A DNA stretch of 64,000 nucleotides from Sphingobium sp. Z007 (lineage in GTDB: Bacteria > Pseudomonadota > Alphaproteobacteria > Sphingomonadales > Sphingomonadaceae): NCBI RefSeq assembly GCF_900013425.1, contig NZ_FBXK01000001.1, positions 470,001-534,000 on the forward strand, written 5' to 3'. Made by a program: the position numbers and the translations under genes. The notes beneath the pieces were generated by a model that had not been told where the DNA came from, searched no databases, and was given only the letters and a program-made list of their open reading frames with translations. This document shows positions 8,721 through 17,517 of this stretch, piece after piece. How positions within the stretch are numbered: position 1 is the stretch's first letter; each line of letters begins with the position of its first letter.

Positions 8721-9653
8721 TCAGATGTCGAGGACGAGGTTCGCACTTTTCGACCCCGAACAGCAGACCATGATCGACCTGTTGGCGGCTTTGTCGTCGT
8801 CCGACAGGAAATGGTCGCGATGGTCGGGAATGCCGTCCAGCACCTTGACCTCGCAGGTGCCGCAAATCCCTTCGGAACAGGCGAAGCCGACATTGACACC
8901 GGCGCTCAGCAGCGCGTCGAGCATCGTTTCGCCTTCTTCCACCGCGATGGTCTTGCCGCTCCTGGCCAGTTCCAATGTGTAGCCGCCCTCGGTCGCCATT
9001 TCGGTTTCGGCCGAGAAATATTCGATATGGGCATGCCCCTTGGGCCGGTCGCAATTGATGGCGAGGAAGGCATCGAGCATCCCGCCGGGGCCGCAGCAAT
9101 AGAGATGCGCGTCGGCGGGCGCAGCGGCGCAGATGGCTTTGAGGTCGAGGCGGCGGCCACCGGGGATACCGTCATAGGCGATTTCCACCTGGTCATAATC
9201 TGACAGGCGATCGACATAGGCGGCGCGCTCAGGCGAGGCGGCGACATAATGGAGTTCCCAGCTACGCCCAAGTTTTTCGAGACGCGCGATCATGGGGAGC
9301 ATCGGTGTGATGCCGATCCCGCCACCGATCATCACGGTGTGGCTGGCATCCTCCACCATCGGAAAATTGTTTTTCGGCTCCGATATGTCGAGGATCTGGC
9401 CGACCTGCCATTTTTCATGGATGTGGCGCGATCCGCCGCGACCGTCGATCGCATGATGGACGGCGATTTCATAATAGCCGCGAAAGGCGGGGTCATTGAC
9501 CAGCGAATAGCTGCGCGCCAGACCGGGGGAAAGCTGGACGTCGATATGCGCGCCCGGATCGAAGGGCGGCATCAGCCCGCCATCGACGGGTTCGAGGATG
9601 TAGCTGTTGATGCCTTCGGCCTCCCAGCGGATGTTCTTCAGTCGTGCGCGCAT
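8721..9653 (-). CDS. Class IA oxygenase reductase (flavin, NAD and C-terminal 2Fe-2S domains)
   Basis: A 310-residue phthalate-dioxygenase-reductase/VanB-like protein. The start at 9653 (MRARLKNIRWEAEGIN) follows GGAGAGGGTG. Domain order is an FMN-binding barrel with ARSYSLVNDP (about residue 45), a NAD domain with MIGGGIGITPML and YCCGPGGMLDAF, and a plant-type ferredoxin domain with CSEGICGTCEVKVLDG and a fourth Cys in VCCSGS. It carries electrons from NAD(P)H to a Rieske oxygenase. The most likely partner is the oxygenase gene just upstream on the same strand. The two VanA/Rieske oxygenases elsewhere in the window lack reductases of their own, so sharing is possible. Confidence 0.92.
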   Translation of the reverse strand: MRARLKNIRWEAEGINSYILEPVDGGLMPPFDPGAHIDVQLSPGLARSYSLVNDPAFRGYYEIAVHHAIDGRGGSRHIHEKWQVGQILDISEPKNNFPMVEDASHTVMIGGGIGITPMLPMIARLEKLGRSWELHYVAASPERAAYVDRLSDYDQVEIAYDGIPGGRRLDLKAICAAAPADAHLYCCGPGGMLDAFLAINCDRPKGHAHIEYFSAETEMATEGGYTLELARSGKTIAVEEGETMLDALLSAGVNVGFACSEGICGTCEVKVLDGIPDHRDHFLSDDDKAANRSIMVCCSGSKSANLVLDI

Positions 9654-9765
9654 CACCCTCTCCGTCCGGTGCGATGCGTCTCTTGGCAGGGCCGGGGCGC
9701 CATGGATCGGCGAACCGGACAAACCGCAATGCGTGTCGTCACCTCTATCATCCTTGTCCGAGGCA

Positions 9766-9786
9766 CCGGGGCATGGATCGCCCCGG
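9766..9786 (-). terminator. Hairpin between oxygenase and reductase genes
   Basis: CCGGGGC and GCCCCGG form a perfect 7-bp stem around a 7-base loop, 15 bases past the oxygenase stop codon on the minus strand. No T run follows. It may set different mRNA levels for oxygenase and reductase rather than end transcription. Confidence 0.35.
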
Positions 9787-9800
9787 CCCTTATATATGTG

Positions 9801-11114
9801 TCACTCAGCCGCTTCGACCTTGTCGGGCCAGCGTACCGCCTTGGCCAGTGCCGATTCATAGGCGTTGGCGAGCGTGTCGCTAGGGTCGTGCAGGAAGGAG
9901 CCTGCGCGCGCGCGGTAGAAGATGCTGGGGTCTTCGATGCCCGGTGGCAGCGTCCCCTTGTTGGCGAGCGCGCGGGCGGCGAGCAGCACGCGGCGGCGGA
10001 CGCGGGCGATCATCTGGTCGGTAGGGGCCAGATTTTCAAAGCTGTGGTCGGTGATCGGTCCCATGCTTTCGGTCACGGCTTGATCCTGCATCGTGATGTT
10101 GGGGATGCCGGTGAACTGGGTGCCGTTGCGCTGGGATTCACGGTCGATCGCCCAGTCATTCTTCTCGCTATCGGGCGAGCGCCAGCGGCCAAACCAGTCG
10201 GTGGTCGTCGGCGCATATTCCAGCGGCGCGAACAGGGGCGTGCCGTCCTTGAGCGTCGAGGTATAGGCCGGGTTGCCCGCGTCGACGCCGCAGGTGATGT
10301 CGAACAGCATCGAATGTTCGTCGTCCATCGGCACCCAGGCGCGGGCAATGGCGCGGGTGTGGAAGCGGTTGTTGGGCGTCTGCGTCCAAAAGGGGAACAT
10401 ATAATGAGCGACGCGCCAGCTCATCTGGCCATCATCATTCGGTCGATAGCCGCCATACATGACGCCCCAGTCGGCCTGCGCCACTTCATAGTCGGGCGCG
10501 CGGTTGAGGACGGTCGGGCGCATCGGATGATCCTCATCCAGATCGTCCGCCTCGATCGAGCCGACATGCAGGAAGCCGACATGGCTGGTGTCGATGTCGC
10601 CTTCCAGCGCCTGGAGCCAGTTGCAGTCGCGCTGCAGGCACCAGATTTCCGCGTCCGGGTGCATCGTCGCTTCGATTTCGGGGATCGGCGGCGGGGCAGA
10701 CTGGTTCTCGCCCATATAGACCCAGATCAAGCCATTGGCTTCATGCGTTTTATACGCCTTGGCATGAACCTTTTCCTTGAAGTCCATGCGGGCGGGGACG
10801 GACGGCATGTCGACGCATTTGCCGTCCACGTCGAACTTCCAGCCATGATAGACGCAGCGTATGCCATTTTGCTCGTTGCGCCCGATAAACAGCGACGCGC
10901 AGCGGTGGGGGCAGCGATGGTCCATGATGCCGACCCGGCCGCTGCTGTCGCGGAAGGCGATCAGCTTTTCACACAGGATCATCAGGCGGACCGGATCGCC
11001 ATCGGCCTTTACCTCGGACGACAGGACGGCGGGCATCCAATATTGGCGCATCATCGTGCCCATGACCGTGCCCGGTCCTACCCTGGTCATGTCGGCGCTA
11101 TCTGTGGACTGCAT
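9801..11114 (-). CDS. Rieske non-haem iron oxygenase, phthalate-4,5-dioxygenase-like large subunit
   Basis: A 437-residue ring-hydroxylating oxygenase. The start ATG at 11114 gives MQSTDSADMTRVGPGTVMG, which matches how this family begins; an upstream ATG at 11177 is possible. The Rieske cluster ligands are CPH and CVYH (C-x-H, then C-x2-H), and the mononuclear iron site is GDIDTSHVGFLH with Asp, His and His. Such enzymes of the phthalate-dioxygenase group hydroxylate or O-demethylate aromatic acids with electrons from a class IA reductase, encoded next. It is divergent from a TonB receptor gene, and an AATGGTCC-type site lies midway between them. The substrate is unknown. Confidence 0.92.
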   Translation of the reverse strand: MQSTDSADMTRVGPGTVMGTMMRQYWMPAVLSSEVKADGDPVRLMILCEKLIAFRDSSGRVGIMDHRCPHRCASLFIGRNEQNGIRCVYHGWKFDVDGKCVDMPSVPARMDFKEKVHAKAYKTHEANGLIWVYMGENQSAPPPIPEIEATMHPDAEIWCLQRDCNWLQALEGDIDTSHVGFLHVGSIEADDLDEDHPMRPTVLNRAPDYEVAQADWGVMYGGYRPNDDGQMSWRVAHYMFPFWTQTPNNRFHTRAIARAWVPMDDEHSMLFDITCGVDAGNPAYTSTLKDGTPLFAPLEYAPTTTDWFGRWRSPDSEKNDWAIDRESQRNGTQFTGIPNITMQDQAVTESMGPITDHSFENLAPTDQMIARVRRRVLLAARALANKGTLPPGIEDPSIFYRARAGSFLHDPSDTLANAYESALAKAVRWPDKVEAAE

Positions 11115-11222
11115 GAGTTTTTCAGCCTCTTCCTTGCTTTTCGTTATCGGCGCGGCGTGAATCGAAGCCAGCGCCATTCCCTGATCCCTGACTAGAGCCA
11201 CTCCACGCCACGCCCCAATCGG

Positions 11223-11240
11223 AATGTGGTCGGACCATTC
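11223..11240. promoter_or_regulatory. Operator-like site between divergent oxygenase and TonB-receptor genes
   Basis: TGGTCGGACCA (11227-11237) is a perfect palindrome around one central base. Read on the minus strand the site is GAATGGTCCGACCAC, matching the dyad at 2531 and the site at 17712. It sits about 110 bp upstream of the oxygenase start and 100 bp upstream of the TonB-receptor start, so one bound regulator could control both. Confidence 0.5.
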
Positions 11241-11334
11241 AATAACCGGGACGATACTATTGCACCTCTTTTGTTTTTGCTGCTTCACGGTTGGCAGACG
11301 GCATCAAGCCGTGTTGTTAAGGGAGAGTCCGGGA

Positions 11335-13587
11335 ATGCCTTTCAGCTTCAAAACATCCTGCGCGATGGGCGCGATCATGGCCGCCATGATGAACGTTTCG
11401 GCCTTTGCGCAGGCCGATCAGCCAGTGCCGCAGGACGCCGCGCCTCAGCAGGCGATCTTCCCCGAAGACATCGTCGTCACCGCCGAGCGTCGCGAATCGA
11501 CCGTGCGCGAAGTGCCCTTTTCCATCGCGGCGTTCGGCGGCGAATTGCTGCGCGAGGCGCAGGTCTACAGCCCCGCCGCGCTGACGCAGCAGATGCCGGG
11601 CATCACCATCAACACCGCTGACAAGTCGCTGTCGATCGTCGCGATCCGTGGCAATGTGTCGACATTCCGCACCGCTACGCTTGACACGCCGGTCGCCTAT
11701 TTCATGGACGACGTCTATTATGTGTTCAACAATGACCTGAACGCCAATTTCTACGACACCAACCGCGTCGAAGTCCTGCGCGGCCCCCAGGGGACATTGT
11801 TCGGACGCAATGTGGTGGGCGGCGCGATTGCGGTGGTCACCAACAATCCTGAATTCAGCGATGATTATTTCGCCCAGATCAGTGGCGGCAATGGCGGCTT
11901 CGTGCGGACCGAAGGGATGCTGAACGGCGCGCTGGTAGAGGACAAGATCGCCGGACGCTTCGCGTTCAGCACTGAACATAGCGATGGCCTGATCGACACG
12001 CCTAACCAGTCGGGACGTTATGGCAAATATGACAGCTATTCGGCGCGCGGCAAACTGCTGTTCCAGCCGACCGATACGCTGCAGGTCGTCCTGTCAGGTG
12101 ACTATAGCTATACCAAAGGCAATGGCGGCGCGATCCAGCTCGGCATTGGCGGCAATCAGGTCATCCCCGACACGTTCGGTGCCTATACCGACGACGAATG
12201 GACGAATAACGACTTCGTATCGTCACCCTATCGCCAACGGCTGCGCGGCGGCTATCTGCGCGGCGACCTCGACCTGCTTGGCGGCACGCTGACGTCTATC
12301 ACCGGCTATCGCCTGAACGACAGCCGCGCGATCAACGACGACGTGCCGGTGGGGACGGTCGTGCCGGTGTTCGACCGCCGGCAGGTGGTCAAGAACCGCA
12401 GCTTCACGCAGGAAGTGCGCTTCGCATCGGCACCGGGCCGCTTCTCCTATGTCGTAGGTGCCTATTTCCTGTCGGCGGATGTTTCGACGACGAACATCTT
12501 CTTCTACAGCCCGCTGCCCGGATCGGCCGTGCCCGGCAGCATCCGCCGCAATCCCGACGTCACCAACATCACGCGCGTTCAGGACGGCAATGTTCGCAGC
12601 CTGGCCGTGTTCGGCGAAGCGACATTCGAAATCACCGACAATCTGGCTGTGGTCGCGGGCGGTCGCTACACGTCGGATCGCAAGAAAATCGATTATCGTG
12701 CGTTTTCGACGACGGATGCAGGCGCCATTCCCGGTTTCGGTTTCCCCGGCGAAGTGCGCGCATCGGGCGGCCGCACATGGGACGCCTTCACGCCGCGCTT
12801 CACGATCAAGTTCGAGCCGAACGAACAGATCAACATGTATGCGACCTATGCCAAGGGATTCAAATCGGGCGGCTTCGTCGACAATGCCTATCGCGACCCG
12901 ACCATCCCGCTGGAGCCGGAAAATGCCGAAAATTATGAAATCGGCGCAAAGTCGCGTCTGTTCAATAACAAGCTGGATCTGAACGTCGCGCTGTTCCACC
13001 AGACGACCAAGAATCTCCAGAATTTCTCCGGCGCGGGCGGTATTGCCCATACCTATAATGGCACGCTGAAGATGAAGGGGATGGAGGTCGAATCCGTCAT
13101 TCGCCCGGTCGAGGATCTACGCCTGACCGCCAATTATACGCATCTGGTCGGCACCTATACCGATCTGCGCGATCCGCTGGTGAACCTCGATTATTCGGGC
13201 AATCCGGCCAAGTTCGCACCGCGCGACAGCTTCACCGTCGGCGCGGCCTATACCGGGCGACTGGGCAATGGCGCGACGCTGACGCCGCAGGCGGACTTCA
13301 ACTTCTCCACCCGCATTTCGACCGACGACGCCAATACGCTCCGGCTATATGACAATCTGCATCGCGATACGCGGGGCCGGACACTCAATGCTCGGTTGAA
13401 TTATGAAACAGCCGATGGCCGGTTCCAGATCGGTCTGTGGGGTAAGAACCTGACCAACAATTATCAGATCGTGAATGCGGACGACATCACCGCCTTTCTG
13501 GCCGTACCGGGCAATGGCACGACCTATTGGAAGATATTTACCAATACGCCCCGCACCTATGGCCTGACGCTGTCTATCCGCCGCTGA
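11335..13587 (+). CDS. TonB-dependent outer-membrane receptor
   Basis: A 750-residue receptor. The start at 11335 follows AGGGAGAG and gives a signal peptide MPFSFKTSCAMGAIMAAMM...SAFAQA. The TonB-box/plug region begins with EDIVVTAERRES, the plug contains VEVLRGPQGTLFGRN, and the remainder is a 22-stranded barrel pattern ending in LTLSIRR. It should import a substrate across the outer membrane using TonB energy. Its position between two oxygenase genes points to uptake of the compound those enzymes attack, not iron; sphingomonads use many such receptors for carbon sources. It is divergent from the phthalate-type oxygenase and followed by a strong terminator. Confidence 0.92.
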   Translation: MPFSFKTSCAMGAIMAAMMNVSAFAQADQPVPQDAAPQQAIFPEDIVVTAERRESTVREVPFSIAAFGGELLREAQVYSPAALTQQMPGITINTADKSLSIVAIRGNVSTFRTATLDTPVAYFMDDVYYVFNNDLNANFYDTNRVEVLRGPQGTLFGRNVVGGAIAVVTNNPEFSDDYFAQISGGNGGFVRTEGMLNGALVEDKIAGRFAFSTEHSDGLIDTPNQSGRYGKYDSYSARGKLLFQPTDTLQVVLSGDYSYTKGNGGAIQLGIGGNQVIPDTFGAYTDDEWTNNDFVSSPYRQRLRGGYLRGDLDLLGGTLTSITGYRLNDSRAINDDVPVGTVVPVFDRRQVVKNRSFTQEVRFASAPGRFSYVVGAYFLSADVSTTNIFFYSPLPGSAVPGSIRRNPDVTNITRVQDGNVRSLAVFGEATFEITDNLAVVAGGRYTSDRKKIDYRAFSTTDAGAIPGFGFPGEVRASGGRTWDAFTPRFTIKFEPNEQINMYATYAKGFKSGGFVDNAYRDPTIPLEPENAENYEIGAKSRLFNNKLDLNVALFHQTTKNLQNFSGAGGIAHTYNGTLKMKGMEVESVIRPVEDLRLTANYTHLVGTYTDLRDPLVNLDYSGNPAKFAPRDSFTVGAAYTGRLGNGATLTPQADFNFSTRISTDDANTLRLYDNLHRDTRGRTLNARLNYETADGRFQIGLWGKNLTNNYQIVNADDITAFLAVPGNGTTYWKIFTNTPRTYGLTLSIRR

Positions 13588-13598
13588 CAAACGGCATG

Positions 13599-13632
13599 GG
13601 CGGGGAGGGTGCGGCCCTCCCCGCCATTTTAT
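13599..13632 (+). terminator. Rho-independent terminator after the TonB receptor gene
   Basis: GGCGGGGAGGG pairs perfectly with CCCTCCCCGCC around the loop TGCGG, followed by ATTTTATT. It begins 11 bases past the receptor stop and ends just before the SDR gene, so expression of the latter would need read-through or its own promoter. Confidence 0.85.
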
Positions 13633-13646
13633 TGCAGGACGATATC

Positions 13647-14426
13647 ATGAGCGATCACTTCACGCTGCCGGCCAACGGCAGTTTTTCCTTTGCAGGCCGC
13701 ACTGCGCTGGTGACCGGCGGCGGCCGTGGTGTGGGCGAGGCGGTGGCGCGCGAAATCCATGCCGGGGGCGGTCGCGTGGCCGTCAGCGATGTGGACAGCG
13801 CTGTGGCGCAGGCGGTAGCAGCCTCGCTCGATCCGTCGGGCGAGACGGCGATCGCCTTGACGCTGGACGTGCGGGAGAAGGCGCATTTCCTCGCTGCGCG
13901 GGATCAGATGGCGGGCCTGTGGGGCAAGGTCGACATCGTGGTGAACAATGCCGGCTTCGCCAAGCGCACGCCGACGCAGGACATCAGCCCCGAAGAGTTC
14001 GACGCGATCGTGCAGATCAACATGCGCAGCGTATTCCTGAGCTGCCAGATATTTTCCGACCATATGCGCGAGAATGGCTATGGCCGGATCGTCAATATCA
14101 CGTCGCTCGCCGGGCAGAATGGCGGGACGGTGGCTTCCCCCCATTATGCCGCTTCCAAGGCCGGGGCGATCATGCTGACCAAATATTTCGCCCGCTATCT
14201 GGCCGGGACCGGCGTGACCGTGAACGCCATTGCGCCGGGACCGATCGACACGGCCAAGGCGCGACTGTCGGCGGAACAGATCGCACAGGTCGAGGGCGAG
14301 GTGCCGGTCGGCCGCTTCATGGAGGTGGGCGAGATTGCGGCGGCGACCGCACTGCTGGCTTCGGATCGCGGTGGGTTCTTCGTGGGCGCCACACTGGACA
14401 TGAATGGGGGGCTATATTTGCGGTGA
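13647..14426 (+). CDS. Short-chain dehydrogenase/reductase (classical SDR)
   Basis: A 259-residue classical SDR of normal size. The start ATG at 13647 is preceded by an AGGA site; an upstream in-frame extension runs through the terminator and is not used. TGGGRGVG is the NAD(P)-binding loop, NNAG follows at about residue 100, the catalytic pair is in YAASK (about 168-172), and the C-terminus ends with DMNGGLYLR. It oxidises or reduces a hydroxyl/keto group on an unknown substrate. Being placed between a TonB receptor and a VanA-like oxygenase, it probably handles an intermediate of the same pathway, for instance a dihydrodiol or secondary alcohol. Confidence 0.88.
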   Translation: MSDHFTLPANGSFSFAGRTALVTGGGRGVGEAVAREIHAGGGRVAVSDVDSAVAQAVAASLDPSGETAIALTLDVREKAHFLAARDQMAGLWGKVDIVVNNAGFAKRTPTQDISPEEFDAIVQINMRSVFLSCQIFSDHMRENGYGRIVNITSLAGQNGGTVASPHYAASKAGAIMLTKYFARYLAGTGVTVNAIAPGPIDTAKARLSAEQIAQVEGEVPVGRFMEVGEIAAATALLASDRGGFFVGATLDMNGGLYLR

Positions 14427-14571
14427 TCCCGCTTTACTGTCTTTGTTTCCCGCTTTTCTTATGGCGTTATGGGATTGCGATTGGCGGTTCTGCGCGGGCC
14501 ATCCATAATAACCACCAACAATAGGGTAGCGCCGGAGCCGTGAACGGCCCGGCCGGATAATGGAGAGCAGC

Positions 14572-15615
14572 ATGTTCATTTACAACGCATGGTATGTGGC
14601 CGCTTTCGCCGCCGATATCGAACCGGGCAAGACGCTGGGGCGCAAATATCTGAACAAGGCGGTCGTGTTGTTCCGCACCGAAAGCGGGGAGATCGCCGCG
14701 CTGGAGGACCGGTGCAGCCATCGCGCGATGCCGCTGTCCGCCGGCCATGTCGATGGCGACGTCATCCGCTGCTGCTATCATGGCGTGGAATTTGACGGGA
14801 AGGGCACCTGCACCCGCATCCCCAACCAGGCGCGCATTCCCGCCGCCGCCAATGTCCGTCATTATCCGGTGGTGGAAAAGGATCATCTGATCTGGATCTG
14901 GATGGGCGAACCGGCGCTGGCCGATCCGTCGATCATCGTCGACAGCCCGGAACATGATGATCCGGCCTGGACGTGGCGGCCCTATAATTTCCCGGTGAAG
15001 GCCAATTGGCAGCTGATCATCGACAATATCATGGACCTCACCCATGTGCCCTATATCCATGCGCGCACGATCGGCGGGAATCCGGAACAGCATTATAATG
15101 CCGATACCAAGGTCGAGTTCGACGGCCGCAAGGTGACGTTGCTGCGCAAGATGCCCAATTCGATCCCGCCCAAATCCTATATCGACGCTGGCGGCTTCAA
15201 GGGCCGGGTCGATCGGTGGCAGGAAGTGCGGTTCGAGCCGGGCATCGGCATGACCTGCCGCGTCAACGCAGGCGGTTGCGATGTCGGCACCGGCGCCTAT
15301 GAGGGCAAGCGCGACAATGGCTTCATGCTGGCCAACAATCATTTCATCACGCCGGAAACGGAAACGACCAGCCATTATCTGTGGACCATCTGCACCACGG
15401 CGCCCAGGGACAGCGGTGTGCCGGACGTGCTGTTCGACCAGTTTTTCGATACCATCACCGAGGATGAAGAAACGCTTGAAGCGCAGCAGCGCCGGATCGA
15501 CGACGAACCGGACCGGGCGTTCGTGGGCATCGCCAGCGACGGCGCGGTCAACCAGGCGCGGCGGCTGCTCAGCGCGATGCAGGAAGCGGAGGATGGCGGC
15601 AAGGTCGCTGCCTGA
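14572..15615 (+). CDS. Rieske oxygenase, vanillate O-demethylase (VanA)-like
   Basis: A 347-residue single-component Rieske oxygenase. The start is put at 14572 (MFIYNAWYVAAF, the same opening as VanA proteins) with GGAGAG seven bases ahead; an ATG at 14560 overlaps that ribosome site. Rieske ligands are CSH and CCYH, and the iron site is DNIMDLTHVPYIH. VanA-type enzymes remove methyl groups from aryl methyl ethers or hydroxylate similar molecules, with a separate class IA reductase such as the one at 8721-9653. No reductase is adjacent. It precedes a MerR-type regulator gene in the same direction. Its actual substrate may be quite different from vanillate. Confidence 0.9.
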   Translation: MFIYNAWYVAAFAADIEPGKTLGRKYLNKAVVLFRTESGEIAALEDRCSHRAMPLSAGHVDGDVIRCCYHGVEFDGKGTCTRIPNQARIPAAANVRHYPVVEKDHLIWIWMGEPALADPSIIVDSPEHDDPAWTWRPYNFPVKANWQLIIDNIMDLTHVPYIHARTIGGNPEQHYNADTKVEFDGRKVTLLRKMPNSIPPKSYIDAGGFKGRVDRWQEVRFEPGIGMTCRVNAGGCDVGTGAYEGKRDNGFMLANNHFITPETETTSHYLWTICTTAPRDSGVPDVLFDQFFDTITEDEETLEAQQRRIDDEPDRAFVGIASDGAVNQARRLLSAMQEAEDGGKVAA

Positions 15616-15626
15616 GCCGCCGGGCC

Positions 15627-15642
15627 TTACGTATATAAGTAA
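15627..15642. promoter_or_regulatory. Dyad upstream of merR-type gene
   Basis: TTACGTATATAAGTAA has TTAC/GTAA arms around an AT-rich centre, 45-60 bp ahead of the regulator start. MerR proteins usually bind dyads between the -35 and -10 boxes of their own promoters. The 9-mer TACGTATAT inside it recurs at 17777-17785 upstream of the P450 gene. Confidence 0.4.
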
Positions 15643-15686
15643 CATAGCGGCTTGCCCTGTCCGGTGCGCCATGCTGTAGCGCCATC

Positions 15687-16430
15687 ATGAAGATGCGCGA
15701 ACTGGAGGATCGGACGGGGGTTCATCGGGAGACGATCCGCGTCTATCTGCGCGAAGGATTGATCCCGGAGCCAGAGCGGCCGCGCAAGACGGTTGCCGAT
15801 TATGGCGAGGAGCATGTCCAGGCGATCCTGTCCGTGCGTCGGCTCCAGCGTGAGAATCGGCTGACACTGGCTCAGATCAAGGCGATCATCGGCGGCGAAG
15901 GTACCGAGGGACGGGTTGAGGCCAGCGCGTTCGACCAGTTGGAGCAACTGGTCGCGCATCGCGTCGGCGTGGACGGGCCGCCGGTGACGATCGCGTCGCT
16001 GCTGGAACGCTATCCGCATGCGGCGGAGGATGCCCGCACGCTCGCGAAGATCGGCATATTGGATATCATCGAAACGGATCAGGGCGAGGCGCTGAGCATC
16101 ACCTGCGCGCAGCTGGTGCGTATCTGGGGCGACATGCGCAAGGCCGGGTTCGATCAGCGGCTGGATTACACGCCCGACATACTGGGCTTTTACACCGAGG
16201 CGGCGGATTTCGTCGGACGCTGGGAAGCGTCAACCTTCATGGAACGGGTCGACGGACATATCGATGTGGCGGAGGCGGCCACCATGGTCGAACATGCGCT
16301 CCCGCTCATGCTGGATTTCTTCGGCCTGATGCGGCAGCGCGCTTTCTTCCGTTATGTCGAGGCGATCCGCGCCGGCAAGGAAACGGATCGCCCGGCGGGC
16401 AAGGTCATGCCATCGTCAGCACAGCCTTGA
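15687..16430 (+). CDS. MerR-family transcriptional regulator
   Basis: A 247-residue regulator with an N-terminal MerR winged helix: MRELEDRTGVHRETIRVYLREGLIPEP, then DYGEEHVQAILSVRRLQ and LTLAQIKAIIGG. A longer-than-usual C-terminal part (residues about 75-230) with LSITCAQLVRIWGDM and VDGHIDVAEAATMVEHALPLMLDF suggests an effector-binding helical domain without the cysteine pattern of metal sensors, so an organic ligand is more likely. It lies 71 bp after the VanA-like oxygenase and upstream of a damaged second copy of itself and the P450 gene. Its last 26 bases overlap the tail of an antisense dehydrogenase fragment. It likely controls the neighbouring oxygenases, which is inference. Confidence 0.88.
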   Translation: MKMRELEDRTGVHRETIRVYLREGLIPEPERPRKTVADYGEEHVQAILSVRRLQRENRLTLAQIKAIIGGEGTEGRVEASAFDQLEQLVAHRVGVDGPPVTIASLLERYPHAAEDARTLAKIGILDIIETDQGEALSITCAQLVRIWGDMRKAGFDQRLDYTPDILGFYTEAADFVGRWEASTFMERVDGHIDVAEAATMVEHALPLMLDFFGLMRQRAFFRYVEAIRAGKETDRPAGKVMPSSAQP

Positions 16431-16780
16431 CGCAGCGGCCATCATGCTGGTCCTTGATCGCTTGGTTGATGTCTTCCAGCCTATAGGTCGTTATCAGCTT
16501 CTCGAACGGAAACAGCCCTTTTGCATGGAGCGCGATCAGTTCGGGCAGGAACGTCTGCGGGTCGGCATTGCCTTCGGTCACGCCACAGATCGAGATGCCA
16601 AGCGACAGGAGGGTCAGGATGTTGAGGCTGATAGCCGCATCCAGCGCCCTGGGCACGCCGACGATGGCAAGACGCCCAAGAGGGGCAAGAGAGGCCACGC
16701 CCGCATCGATCGCCGGGACCGCGCCCGACGTGTCCAGCACGCAATCGACGCCATTGGGCAACTGCTTGCGCAACTGTTCG
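16405..16780 (-). pseudogene. C-terminal fragment of a zinc-type aryl-alcohol dehydrogenase
   Basis: About 125 codons of an MDR alcohol dehydrogenase remain, from the NAD-binding half (CVLDTSGAVPAI, LGRLAIVGVPR) to the end (GVTEGNADPQTFLPEL, FPFEKLITTYRLEDINQAI, KAVLTMA stop at 16405). This tail matches XylB/aryl-alcohol dehydrogenases, about 370 residues long. The zinc-ligand half is missing: at 16781 the sequence changes abruptly to a second copy of the merR gene. A 377-codon open frame continues antisense through that copy but carries no dehydrogenase homology there. The piece is therefore a recombination remnant. Its 3' end overlaps the intact merR 3' end by 26 bases. Confidence 0.8.
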
Positions 16781-17517
16781 GAAGATGCGCGAACTGGAGG
16801 ACCGGAGTCCATCGGGAGACAATCCGTATCTATCTGCGCGAAGGACTTATTCCCGAACCCGCGCGTCCGCGCAAGACCGTCGCTGATTATGGCGACGAGC
16901 ATGTGCAGGCCATTCTGGCCGTACGGCGACTTCAGGGGGAAAACCGGCTGACGCTGGCGCAGATCAAGGCGATCATCGGCGGAGAGGCAACCGAAAGGCG
17001 AGTCGAGGCCAGCGCCTTTGACCAGTTGGGACAGCTGGTCGCGCATCGCGTGGGCGAAGACGGACCGCCGGTGATGATCGCATCGCTGCTGGACCGCTGG
17101 CCACACGCCGCGCAGGACGCGCGCACGCTCGCCAGCATCGGCATTTTGGACATCATCGAGACGAAGCAGGGCGATGCGCTGAGCATCACCTGCGCGCAAC
17201 TGGTCCGCATCTGGGGCCACATGCGGTGAGCCGGGTTTGACCAGCGACTCAATTACACCCCGGAAATTCTGGGCTTTTACCGTCAGGCTGCCGATTTCGT
17301 CGGGCGATGGGAACCGGCCACTTTCCTGGCGCGCGTGGACGGCCATATCGCCGTGGATGATGCCGCGACCATGGTCGAACATGCGCTGCCGTTGATGCTC
17401 GATTTTTTCGGCCCGCTGCGTCAGCGCGCCTTTATTCCCCATGTCCATTCGATCCGCGCCGGTACGCAAGCCGATCGCCCCGACGACATGGCCATGGCTT
17501 TGCCACCCTTTCCCTGA
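16781..17517 (+). pseudogene. Decayed second copy of the MerR-type regulator
   Basis: From GAAGATGCGCGAACTGGAGG onward this copy tracks the intact regulator at 15687-16430, with roughly 85 percent similar protein sequence over its length. Three things break it. There is no native upstream region because the copy starts abruptly inside dehydrogenase sequence. Five bases are lost near codon 7, shifting the frame before TGVHRETIRIYLREG. In the middle, the AAG of the intact copy (in MRKAGFDQR) is TGA at 17227-17229. Homology continues past the stop through VDGHIAVDDAATMVEHALPL to the end at 17517. The difference level shows an old duplication, not an assembly repeat. Confidence 0.85.

Noticed and set aside
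9249..11195. 648-codon plus-strand open frame across the oxygenase and reductase genes
   Set aside because: Spans two real minus-strand genes with complete iron-sulfur motifs; no domain of its own.
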